DNA of 6,083 nt, taken from positions 1 to 6,083 of the forward strand of contig JAISCK010000247.1 of assembly GCA_031265635.1 (NCBI GenBank), in the 5' to 3' direction. This document shows positions 1 to 6,083 of the stretch, one piece after another. The notes under the pieces were generated by a model. It saw only the letters and a list, made by a program, of their open reading frames with translations, was not told the DNA's origin and searched no databases. The position numbers were made by a program, and so were the translations under genes. Within the stretch, counting starts at the first letter, position 1; the number at the start of each line of letters is the position of its first letter. Source of the DNA: Spirochaetaceae bacterium. GTDB taxonomy: Bacteria; Spirochaetota; Spirochaetia; Treponematales; Breznakiellaceae.

Positions 1-1716
1 GGCGACTTCGCGCGGCCTGTCCTTGCCGCCCTGGGTATAAGCGCCGCCCTTGTTCTTTCCGCCGCCGAAAGCGCCGGAAGGGGGGACTGGGACTTAATCA
101 TCCTTGACCGCTTCGCCGCTTCCCCGGAAGAATACCGCCGCTGGGCTTCCCTCGCGCCGGTACTGGGCATTGATGAAGGCGGGCCCCTTCGTTCTTCCTT
201 TGACTTTCTCCTTGACCTGCTTCCCCGTGCCACCAGGGGCTCTGTCCCCAACTGGGTACGGCCCGGCCTGCTCCCCCTGGGCAAAAACAGGCGGCCGTCT
301 TTTGACGCCGCCTCTGAACCGGGAACGCTTCGCGTGCTTGTCAGCTTCGGCGTTGAGGACGGCGCGGGGCTTGCCCTTGCCTCGGCCCGCGTTCTCTCAA
401 GGCTGGCGGAAAGCGGCGGCATTGTAATCGACATCCTGGGTCCCCGCCGGGATCTGCCCGGAACGCGCCGTAAGGAATTTACCCCCTGTCTCAGGGAAGA
501 ACTTGCTTCCTATGATCTCCTTGTTACCCACTTCGGCCTGACCTGTTTTGAGGCCCTCTACGCGCGCCTTCCGGTACTGCTCCTTTCTCCCACGGCATAC
601 CACGAAAAACTCTGCCAAAAAGCGGCCCTTCCTTCCCTTGGTATAGGAAAAAAGGGCCTTGCCGCTCTTGAAAAACTGTGCCGCCGCATGGGGTCCGGCG
701 GGCCCGGCGCGGATAAGGCCCTTGCCCCGTTCCGGGAACAGTGCGCCGCCGCGGCCCGGCGCTTCGGCCTTGAGGCCGCGCCCGGCCAGACCCTGGGCCA
801 GTTTATCGCCGGTCTTGAGCCCGAACTTCCCGGCGGGGGCGGAAATTTCAGGCGGGCCTGCCCTGTCTGCGGCGGTGAAAACAGCGCCGTGGATACCCGC
901 GTTCTGGGCCGCTTCGGGGACAGGACCTACCGGCGCTGTTCTTTGTGCCGTACCGTGTACATGGACCGCGCCGTTCCGCCGCCTGTGGTGTACGGGAAAA
1001 ACTATTTTTTTGAAGACTACAAAAAGCAGTACGGAAAAACCTATCTCGAAGACTTTCCCCATCTCAGGGAACTGGCGGCGCTTCGTCTCAACACCATACA
1101 GGCTATGTCCGGCCCCGCCGCGTTCAAAAAAAAGCCCAGGCTTCTTGATATTGGCTGCGCTTACGGCGCTTTTCTTGCCGAGGCCAGGGACAGAGGTTTT
1201 GACTGCCTGGGCATGGACCCGGCGGAAGACGCGGTACAGTATGTGCGGGACAGCCTCGGCCTTCCCGCTGTCCGGGGCTTTTTCCCGGAGACCATGCCCC
1301 GGGACGCGGCGGGCGGCTTTGACGTTATCACCCTCTGGTATGTTGTTGAACATCTTGCCGAACCGCGCAAAGCCTTCAAGGCCCTGGTCTCCCTGCTCAA
1401 ACCCGGCGGCATACTCGCCTTTGCGACGCCTTCTTTTTCGGGCGTTACCGGCCGTTTCAGGCGGCGGCTTTTCCTTGACAAGAGCCCCCAGGACCACCGG
1501 ATACTGTGGGAACCTTCGCTGATGAAAAAAATATTCAATCTTTATGGAATGAATCTTGAAAGAATCATCGTCAACGGTCATCATCCCGAGCGTTTTCCCC
1601 TGATAGGGAAGCGTCTGGGAGAGGGATCTCTGTACCGTTTTGTAAAAACCATAAGCGTAATTTTTTGCCTTGGCGACGGCTTTGAAGCCTATGGAAGAAA
1701 AAGGGGCGGCCTGTGA
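1..1716 (+). CDS. PseG/SpsG-like sugar enzyme fused to zinc-ribbon SAM methyltransferase (5' partial)
   Basis: The reading frame is open from the first base to TGA at 1714-1716, giving 571 residues; the true start lies upstream. A GTG at 334 is in frame but falls inside a conserved strand, so it is not the start. Residues about 1-270 resemble the PseG/SpsG family (GT28/MurG fold; UDP-sugar hydrolases or glycosyltransferases): an ILD motif near 34-36, GIDEGG at 56-61, VSFGVEDG at 114-121 and a C-terminal donor-site-like THFGLTCFEAL at 176-186. The family's N-terminal glycine/histidine region is outside the window. Residues 287-316 form a CPVC...CSLC zinc ribbon (C287, C290, C313, C316). Residues about 375-500 are a class I SAM methyltransferase: motif I LLDIGCAYG at 381-389, acidic D406 after strand 2, and DVITLWYVVEHL at 441-452, then LLKPGG. 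Substrate is unknown; a modified nucleotide sugar or glycan is inferred. It overlaps the next gene by 4 bp (GTGA). Domain types are fairly sure, exact activity is not. Confidence 0.8.
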   Translation, partial: GDFARPVLAALGISAALVLSAAESAGRGDWDLIILDRFAASPEEYRRWASLAPVLGIDEGGPLRSSFDFLLDLLPRATRGSVPNWVRPGLLPLGKNRRPSFDAASEPGTLRVLVSFGVEDGAGLALASARVLSRLAESGGIVIDILGPRRDLPGTRRKEFTPCLREELASYDLLVTHFGLTCFEALYARLPVLLLSPTAYHEKLCQKAALPSLGIGKKGLAALEKLCRRMGSGGPGADKALAPFREQCAAAARRFGLEAAPGQTLGQFIAGLEPELPGGGGNFRRACPVCGGENSAVDTRVLGRFGDRTYRRCSLCRTVYMDRAVPPPVVYGKNYFFEDYKKQYGKTYLEDFPHLRELAALRLNTIQAMSGPAAFKKKPRLLDIGCAYGAFLAEARDRGFDCLGMDPAEDAVQYVRDSLGLPAVRGFFPETMPRDAAGGFDVITLWYVVEHLAEPRKAFKALVSLLKPGGILAFATPSFSGVTGRFRRRLFLDKSPQDHRILWEPSLMKKIFNLYGMNLERIIVNGHHPERFPLIGKRLGEGSLYRFVKTISVIFCLGDGFEAYGRKRGGL

Positions 1717-3383
1717 ACGAATGGATAATGATACTGGGCGCCGGGGTCATGCAGGAACCGGCCCTGCGCGCCGCCGGTGAAATGGGCCTTAAAACCCTGG
1801 CCGTGGACGCCAACCCAAACGCGCCCTGGGCCTCTCTTGCCGGCCGTTTTGAATGTGTGGACCTCAAGGATAAAGACGGGCTCCTTGCCCTTGCTTCATC
1901 ACTCGAAGGCAAAGAAAAAATTTCCGGCGTCATGACCGCGGGAACCGATTTTTCCGCCTCCGTGGCCTGGGTGGCCGAACACCTGGGCCTCCCCGGCATA
2001 CCCTATGAGACGGCCCTGGACGCTTCGGACAAATCCCGCATGCGCGGACGTTTTGCCCTTGCCGGGCTTCCTTCGCCGCCCTTTGCCGTATTTGAAAAGC
2101 TCCCCGGCGTCCCCGCGCTGCCCTTCCCCTATCCGGCGGTGGTTAAGCCTGTTGACAACATGGGCGGCAGGGGCTGCCGCCGGGTTGACGGCCCTTCCGC
2201 CCTTGAGGCCGCCCTTAAAGACGCCCTGGCCTTCTCCGGAAAGGGCAGGGCCATAGTCGAGGCTTTTATGGACGGGCCCGAATATTCGGTAGACGCCCTG
2301 GTGTCAGGCGGGGAAGTAATCATCTGCGGCCTCGCCGACAGGCATATTTTTTTCCCTCCCTATTTTATTGAAATGGGCCATACCATGAGCGCCGTTCTGG
2401 ACGAAAAGAGTTCCGCCGCCCTGCTTGATGTGTTTGTCCGGGGCGTTAAAGCCCTGGGTATCCATACCGGCGCGGCCAAGGGCGATATAAAACTTACTCC
2501 CCAGGGCCCCATGATAGGGGAAATCGCGGCGCGGCTTTCCGGTGGCTATATGTCGGGCTGGACCTATCCCTACGCTTCGGGGGTGGACCCTGTCAGGGGC
2601 GCGATTGAAATAGCCCTGGGCCGGCGGCCTTCAAGGACTTCGCCTCTCAGGCAGTGGACCAGCGCCGAAAGGGCCTTTATTTCCATACCGGGCAGGGTAA
2701 AGGCCATACGGGGAATACGGGAAGCCGAACAGAAGGGCTATGTCAAAAATATCTTTATCAGGGTCCAAAGGGGAAGTCCCATAGGTTTTCCCGAAAACAA
2801 TGTAGGCAAGGCGGGAAATGTCATCTCCCAGGCCCCGGTAAGGGAACAGGCTGTTGTTGCCGCGGAAGAAGCGGCCCGGAGCATAGGCATAGAACTGGAA
2901 GTCCCCAACGCGGAAACCGAAGCCTTTCTCGGATCTTTTTTTGAGGAAGGCCGCCCTTCCTTTCCCCCCGACGCCTTTGCCCTCAGCCCTTCCCTCCGCT
3001 CGGCGCTCCTGGCCCTTCCCTGTCCCGGACAGCGAAGCGGAACCGGTCAGGCCACGGCTTCCACTACCGCTGCCGGAAGCCCCGCCGCCGCTGCTGTAGC
3101 CGAAGTCCCTCCTGCCACAGCTGCCGGAAGCCCCGCCGGGCCCTGTATTTGCCCCTTCCCCGAATTCACCGGGTCAGATCTGGTTGACTATACCGGAAGA
3201 AGCGTCGGGGCTTCCCTGGACATGGTGCGCGAAATTTTGGGCCTGAAACTGCCGATAAAAGAAGGGGGCGTTCTCGGCCGCCGTTTTTGGGCGGGACTGG
3301 TACGGGGAGGCTATCAGGGCGCGGCCTATATCGCCGCCCTGACCCTGGGGGAAAGGGGCGAAGGCCGGCCGGGGGGAACATAA
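1713..3383 (+). CDS. ATP-grasp ligase with low-complexity linker and unknown C-terminal tail
   Basis: 556 residues, starting at GTG 1713, which overlaps the previous stop (GTGA); an AAGGGG at 1701-1706 is a plausible ribosome site. Residues 5-35 are a pre-ATP-grasp Rossmann-like fold (ILGAGVMQ, then AVDANP). The ATP-grasp core spans about 90-310: K145 in VVKPVDNMGGRG, with the glycine-rich loop at 151-154, hinge acidic E183 in IVEAFMDGPEYSVDAL, and the metal-site region with D258 and E270 in GEIAARLSGG. The family makes amide or thioester bonds through an acyl-phosphate using ATP, in the cytoplasm; the substrate pair here cannot be read. Residues about 320-415 look like the usual C-terminal subdomain. 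Residues about 446-476 are an Ala/Pro/Ser/Thr linker with a 17-residue repeat, followed by a tail of about 80 residues that I do not recognise. The Asn often found two residues after the metal-site Glu is Ala here (A272). Possible relatives are carboxylase/PurK-like or amino-acid ligases. The class call is firm, the function open. Confidence 0.85.
   Translation: MNEWIMILGAGVMQEPALRAAGEMGLKTLAVDANPNAPWASLAGRFECVDLKDKDGLLALASSLEGKEKISGVMTAGTDFSASVAWVAEHLGLPGIPYETALDASDKSRMRGRFALAGLPSPPFAVFEKLPGVPALPFPYPAVVKPVDNMGGRGCRRVDGPSALEAALKDALAFSGKGRAIVEAFMDGPEYSVDALVSGGEVIICGLADRHIFFPPYFIEMGHTMSAVLDEKSSAALLDVFVRGVKALGIHTGAAKGDIKLTPQGPMIGEIAARLSGGYMSGWTYPYASGVDPVRGAIEIALGRRPSRTSPLRQWTSAERAFISIPGRVKAIRGIREAEQKGYVKNIFIRVQRGSPIGFPENNVGKAGNVISQAPVREQAVVAAEEAARSIGIELEVPNAETEAFLGSFFEEGRPSFPPDAFALSPSLRSALLALPCPGQRSGTGQATASTTAAGSPAAAAVAEVPPATAAGSPAGPCICPFPEFTGSDLVDYTGRSVGASLDMVREILGLKLPIKEGGVLGRRFWAGLVRGGYQGAAYIAALTLGERGEGRPGGT
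3069..3138 (+). repeat. 19-bp in-frame direct repeat, 51-bp period
   Basis: GCTGCCGGAAGCCCCGCCG occurs exactly at 3069-3087 and again at 3120-3138. The spacing of 51 bp keeps frame (17 codons) and encodes AAGSPA twice (residues 453-458 and 470-475) in the linker of the ATP-grasp protein. The intervening bases are also GC-rich and Ala/Val/Pro coding. Slippage or unequal recombination within a flexible linker is the simplest origin (inference). Confidence 0.9.
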
Positions 3384-3388
3384 GGTTT

Positions 3389-4456
3389 ATGAGAAGCCGC
3401 GGGCTGAAGTGGCTCAGTATATTTTTTCTCATTGTCTCAGGCGGGACGGCCTTTGGCCAGGCCGGGACCCCCGCTGTCCTCAGCCAGGAAGAAACCTTGA
3501 GACGCCTGGACGCTACCATGCGCTGGGACCCCTTTTTCTGTTCGGGGGTCCTGCTCAGCGGGGAACACTACGCTGTTTTTGGCTCCGGCAGCCCCGGCGA
3601 ATCCGCCCCGGTGCTTCTCGACGGCAGGGAACTGCTTGACCTTCCCGTTCCCTATCTAAACGGGGGACTGCTCAATTTTCCCGAAACCTTTGTTTCTTCC
3701 CTTAAATCCGCCATAGACGCCGCTATCGCCGGGGACCAGGACAGGCTCCGCATAGCGGCGATTATCGTGGACCCCGGACACGGCGGCAGGGACGCCGGGG
3801 CCATAGGAAACCACGTCATAAACGGAAAGACGCTCACGCTGCGGGAAAAGGACATAACCCTGAAAACCGCCCTGGAACTTCACCGCGAACTCAGCGCCGC
3901 CTATCCCGACAAACGGGTGCTTCTGACCAGAAACGGCGATACCTATCCCACTCTGGAGGAAAGGGTCGCCCTGGCCCATTCCGTTCCCCTCAGGGAAAAC
4001 GAGGCGGTGATCTTTATTTCGGTCCACGCCAACGCCTCGTTCAACAGGAACGCCAGGGGGTATGAGGTGTGGTACCTGAGCCCCGAATACAAACGCGATG
4101 TGCTTGATAAATCCCGGTATGACAATATGGCGGTATTTTCTATAGAAAACGACCTCATGCAGGAAGAATACACGATGGAAAGCGTCATAATGGCCAGGAA
4201 TATCCTTGCCAGGCTCACCGAAGCCGTGGGGCCGGACAACCCCTCGCGGGGTATCAAGGCCGAAGAATGGTTTGTGGTGAGAAACGCCCGTATGCCTTCG
4301 GTGCTGGTTGAACTGGGTTTTGTGACCAATGCCGAAGACGCCGCCCTGTTGTCAAGCGACGCCTACTTGAAGAACCTGTCCGATGCGTTATATAAGGGAA
4401 TTGTGGATTTTATAGCCATGTTTGAGCGTTCAGGGGGGTTTACCCAGGTACAATGA
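3389..4456 (+). CDS. Secreted N-acetylmuramoyl-L-alanine amidase (Amidase_3)
   Basis: 355 residues. The ATG at 3389 is preferred because it follows TAAGG (3381-3385), lies 5 bp after the ATP-grasp stop, and gives a clean signal peptide: basic MRSRGLK, hydrophobic 8-19, then AFG|Q with likely cleavage after G23. The in-frame TTG at 3287 would add a non-secretory extension inside the upstream gene. Amidase_3 enzymes are zinc hydrolases that cut the bond between N-acetylmuramic acid and L-Ala of the stem peptide in periplasmic peptidoglycan. Expected residues are present: H131 in VDPGHGG, E153 in REKD and H213 in SVHAN as zinc ligands, and E308 in VELGFVTN as the catalytic acid. The domain covers about 126-345. 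Residues 24-120 are a separate N-terminal region (contains FFCSG and VLLDGRELLDLP) that I do not recognise; it may bind the wall or a partner. It is translationally coupled by ATGA to the GerMN gene. Cell separation, or opening wall for periplasmic flagella, is inferred. Confidence 0.93.
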   Translation: MRSRGLKWLSIFFLIVSGGTAFGQAGTPAVLSQEETLRRLDATMRWDPFFCSGVLLSGEHYAVFGSGSPGESAPVLLDGRELLDLPVPYLNGGLLNFPETFVSSLKSAIDAAIAGDQDRLRIAAIIVDPGHGGRDAGAIGNHVINGKTLTLREKDITLKTALELHRELSAAYPDKRVLLTRNGDTYPTLEERVALAHSVPLRENEAVIFISVHANASFNRNARGYEVWYLSPEYKRDVLDKSRYDNMAVFSIENDLMQEEYTMESVIMARNILARLTEAVGPDNPSRGIKAEEWFVVRNARMPSVLVELGFVTNAEDAALLSSDAYLKNLSDALYKGIVDFIAMFERSGGFTQVQ

Positions 4457-4971
4457 AGGGTTTTCTCAAAGGTCTGGCCGCCGCCGTTACGGCAGCGGGA
4501 GAAAGGACCGTTTTACGCCGTTCCATATACCTATGGTTACTTCTTAGCCTGGTTCTTGTTGAAGCTATCCTTTTCGGCAAGGCAAGGCGCAGCTTTGTGT
4601 TTTACACTACCAGGGAGAACGAAGCGGTGGTGGAAAACCGCATGCTGGCCAGAAGCGGCTCGCGGGAACTCGGCATACGGCGCTATGTGGAAGAGGCGGT
4701 GCTTGGACCGGTTTCGCTGGAATTAAGCCCCCTTTTAACGGCGGAAACCGTCCTGGAATCGTTTTTGTTCCGGGACGGGGTAGTTTACGCGAATTTTTCC
4801 GCTCTCGCGGCCCTTCCTCCCCTTGCGGAAAAAGCGGATTTATATCATAATTTATTAACCTTGAAGGAGGGAATATTGCGGAATTTTCCCTTTGTAAGGG
4901 ATGTACGGTTTTTTATCGCCGGAAACGAGGCTTTTTCGGACAAATTCGGGGGTTTTGGCCCTGAAGGATGA
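4453..4971 (+). CDS. Membrane-anchored GerMN-domain protein
   Basis: 172 residues starting at ATG 4453, which overlaps the amidase stop (ATGA). An AGG at 4446-4448 and a G-run at 4432-4438 sit upstream; coupling probably drives translation. The N-terminus is basic and cytoplasmic-looking, with one transmembrane helix at about 25-41 (IYLWLLLSLVLVEAILF) followed by a periplasmic part. There is no lipobox cysteine, so this is a signal-anchor protein rather than a lipoprotein. Residues about 48-162 fit the GerMN fold: VEEAVLGP with following L-rich segment, FRDGVVYANFS, then LKEGILRNFPFVRDVRFFIAG. GerMN domains occur in spore germination protein GerM and in envelope lipoproteins, often next to amidases, and are thought to bind peptidoglycan or partner proteins. 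Position directly after the amidase suggests an accessory or regulator of that enzyme. The fold call is by eye from pattern and context. Confidence 0.8.
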   Translation: MKGFLKGLAAAVTAAGERTVLRRSIYLWLLLSLVLVEAILFGKARRSFVFYTTRENEAVVENRMLARSGSRELGIRRYVEEAVLGPVSLELSPLLTAETVLESFLFRDGVVYANFSALAALPPLAEKADLYHNLLTLKEGILRNFPFVRDVRFFIAGNEAFSDKFGGFGPEG

Positions 4972-4989
4972 AAAAAAAGATAAAAGCCG

Positions 4990-5017
4990 TTGACAAAAGG
5001 GATGTATCTCGTATACT
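4990..5017 (+). promoter_or_regulatory. Sigma70-type promoter of flaA
   Basis: TTGACA at 4990-4995 is a perfect -35 box. TATACT at 5012-5017 is a 5/6 match to the -10 consensus, with a 16-bp spacer. Transcription would start near 5024, leaving a leader of about 47 nt before the flaA ATG. The surrounding stretch is AT-rich, unlike the coding DNA on both sides. This fits the general knowledge that spirochaete flaA genes use the housekeeping sigma factor; no sigma28-like element was noticed here. Confidence 0.8.
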
Positions 5018-5033
5018 TAACTATTATCGAGAT
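5006..5033 (+). repeat. Inverted repeat flanking the flaA -10 box (possible operator)
   Basis: ATCTCG at 5006-5011 is the exact reverse complement of CGAGAT at 5028-5033, with 16 bp between. The left arm abuts the -10 box and the right arm lies just past the predicted start, a placement where a dimeric repressor could act. The arms are only 6 bp, so chance is possible. Confidence 0.4.
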
Positions 5034-5057
5034 TTATTAGCGTAAACGCGCAAATTG

Positions 5058-5064
5058 AAAGGAG
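5058..5064 (+). promoter_or_regulatory. Strong Shine-Dalgarno of flaA
   Basis: AAAGGAG sits 6 bp before the ATG at 5071, the best ribosome-binding site in the window. It fixes the flaA start at 5071 and fits high expression of a structural protein. A small palindrome GCGTAAACGC at 5040-5049 lies just upstream in the leader. Confidence 0.85.
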
Positions 5065-5070
5065 CTGTGA

Positions 5071-6083
5071 ATGAAACGGATGTTCATTCTTGTCGCCATC
5101 GCGTTGTTCATCGCGGGATCGTTGTTTGCTGATGAAGCCGTTCTTATAGACTTCTCCAAGCTTGTAGCCGACATCGTCCCCAATCAGGATAACGCGCCTA
5201 CTCAGAACCGCGCGACCATGATGGATTACTCCAATGTGGCCGGCGGCAGCTTCACCACCGAGCAAAGGTCGGTGATGAAGACCTCGCTTGCGATTACCAA
5301 CTGGGATGTGGTGCTCGCTTCTTCCTCCCGTACAGTGGATAATCAGGTAAGGAGTTTCACCGCGGAGGCTCCTTCCAAAATGTACGGAACCGTCCTGGGT
5401 ATGAGGATTCACTTTCCTGTTGAACCCTTTAATTCCTGGGCCCGGATTAAGCCTCCCTTCGAGATTCCCGCGTATGAAGCCGCGGCCGATGTGGATGACG
5501 AGGGCAATATCCGCCCGGCGGAAGGCGGTTCAACCACTTCCGGTCCTTCCCGCTTTGAAGACGGGTACGGGGTTGTCAAGAACGTGGGAACCATTAAATC
5601 CATAGCGGTTAACGTCTATGGCCTTAATTTCCCCCACGGTCTTTCGGCCTGTATTCTCGATTCAACCGGCAGGGAACAGGTTATGTTCCTCGGCTATCTT
5701 AACTATGACGGCTGGGGAGAACTCCGCTGGGACAATCCCCAGTACATCCAGGCGGTGCGTAACAGGGAACTCCGCATTTATCCCCTGTATCCCACTACCA
5801 CGCCTTTCATCAAATTTAACGGCTTCCTTATCCAGAGGGATGCCGCCAGGGAAGGCGGGGATTTTGTCGGGTACATCAAGGATGTAAAGGTTATCTATGA
5901 CAGGGCCATTCTCGATACCGACAGGGATATTGACGATGAGTCCATCTGGAGTATTATCAGGGATCGCGAGGACGCTAAAAAGCGCTGGGAAATGAGCCGT
6001 TTCGGCGCCCAGCAGGTGCTCCGCTACCTGGAATCCCAGAAACAGGCAACTGAAACCGAATTCCAGGAATCGCCCACAGTCAA
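5071..6083 (+). CDS. flaA: Flagellar filament outer layer (sheath) protein FlaA (3' partial)
   Basis: 337 complete codons are open to the right edge with no stop; family proteins are about 340-350 residues, so little is missing. The signal peptide is MKRMFILVAIALFIAGSLFA, cleaved after A20 before DEAVLIDFS, a typical mature FlaA start. Family hallmarks visible are GYGVVKNVGTIKSIAVNVYGLNFPHGL (within 165-191, split here only by eye), LGYLNYDGWGELRWDNPQYI, the LRIYPLYP segment, and IKFNGFLIQRD followed by VGYIKDVKVIYDRA. A charged helical C-terminus follows from about 285. FlaA is exported to the periplasm and coats the FlaB core of spirochaete periplasmic flagella, affecting stiffness and helical shape. 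Residues 137-164 form an acidic, Gly/Ser/Thr-rich loop between conserved blocks. It has its own promoter and ribosome site, and its base composition is less GC-rich than the upstream genes. Whether it is FlaA1 or another paralogue rests on synteny, so the symbol is kept general. Confidence 0.96.
   Translation, partial: MKRMFILVAIALFIAGSLFADEAVLIDFSKLVADIVPNQDNAPTQNRATMMDYSNVAGGSFTTEQRSVMKTSLAITNWDVVLASSSRTVDNQVRSFTAEAPSKMYGTVLGMRIHFPVEPFNSWARIKPPFEIPAYEAAADVDDEGNIRPAEGGSTTSGPSRFEDGYGVVKNVGTIKSIAVNVYGLNFPHGLSACILDSTGREQVMFLGYLNYDGWGELRWDNPQYIQAVRNRELRIYPLYPTTTPFIKFNGFLIQRDAAREGGDFVGYIKDVKVIYDRAILDTDRDIDDESIWSIIRDREDAKKRWEMSRFGAQQVLRYLESQKQATETEFQESPTV

Noticed and set aside
334..336. GTG as the start of the first gene
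   Set aside because: The frame is open and family-like upstream to base 1, including GIDEGG at residues 56-61, so this is an internal valine codon.
104..427. Forward open frame of 107 codons near the left edge, and others such as 659-1522
   Set aside because: They lie in alternative frames of the partial first gene, whose own frame is open from base 1 and carries recognisable motifs.
397..1584. Long open frame of 395 codons on the minus strand
   Set aside because: It is antisense to the sugar-enzyme/methyltransferase gene, has a basic, low-complexity translation with no recognisable motif, and is explained by the GC-rich codon use of the real gene.
3069..3138. Direct repeat considered as a CRISPR or mobile-element end
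   Set aside because: There are only two units, in frame and 51 bp apart, coding for a repetitive linker; there are no spacers, no target duplication and no transposase.
3287..3388. Upstream TTG start that would lengthen the amidase by 34 residues
   Set aside because: It lies wholly inside the ATP-grasp gene, lacks a good ribosome site, and would bury the clear signal peptide that begins at 3389.
5017..5412. Minus-strand open frame of 131 codons over the start of flaA
   Set aside because: Antisense to a firmly identified FlaA coding region, and it has no recognisable domain.

Overview
The window reads as a spirochaete, most likely a Treponema-group chromosome. The decisive evidence is the last gene, an almost complete FlaA (the periplasmic flagellar filament sheath protein found only in spirochaetes). 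It is preceded by an N-acetylmuramoyl-L-alanine amidase and a GerMN-domain protein. From memory, the same order (amidase, small protein, flaA1) occurs in Treponema pallidum around TP0247-TP0249; I could not check this here. Base composition is clearly GC-rich for a treponeme and AGG arginine codons are frequent. A termite-gut-type treponeme would fit, but that is inference.

Layout, all on the + strand: (1) positions 1-1716 hold the 3' part of a large gene already open at the left edge. It encodes a PseG/SpsG-like (GT28/MurG-fold) half, a four-cysteine zinc ribbon and a class I SAM methyltransferase. (2) 1713-3383 is an ATP-grasp ligase with a repeated Ala/Pro/Ser linker and an unrecognised C-terminal tail. 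(3) 3389-4456 is a secreted Amidase_3 peptidoglycan amidase with all expected metal and catalytic residues. (4) 4453-4971 is a membrane-anchored GerMN-domain protein. (5) 4972-5070 is the only real intergenic gap. It is AT-rich and carries a near-consensus sigma70 promoter, a 6-bp-arm inverted repeat framing the -10 box, and a strong Shine-Dalgarno. (6) 5071 to the right edge is flaA, missing only its last few codons.

The first four genes are joined by 4-bp overlaps (GTGA at 1713, ATGA at 4453) and a 5-bp gap (3384-3388), so they look like one translationally coupled transcript. flaA has its own strong promoter, consistent with a highly expressed structural protein, although no terminator is visible before it and read-through from the operon is possible. 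The working picture is an envelope/flagellum locus: sugar or sugar-like modification enzymes (cytoplasmic), then peptidoglycan remodelling (periplasmic), then the periplasmic flagellar sheath. Whether the first two enzymes act on flagellar glycans is a hypothesis only. No mobile elements, RNA genes or CRISPR arrays were seen.
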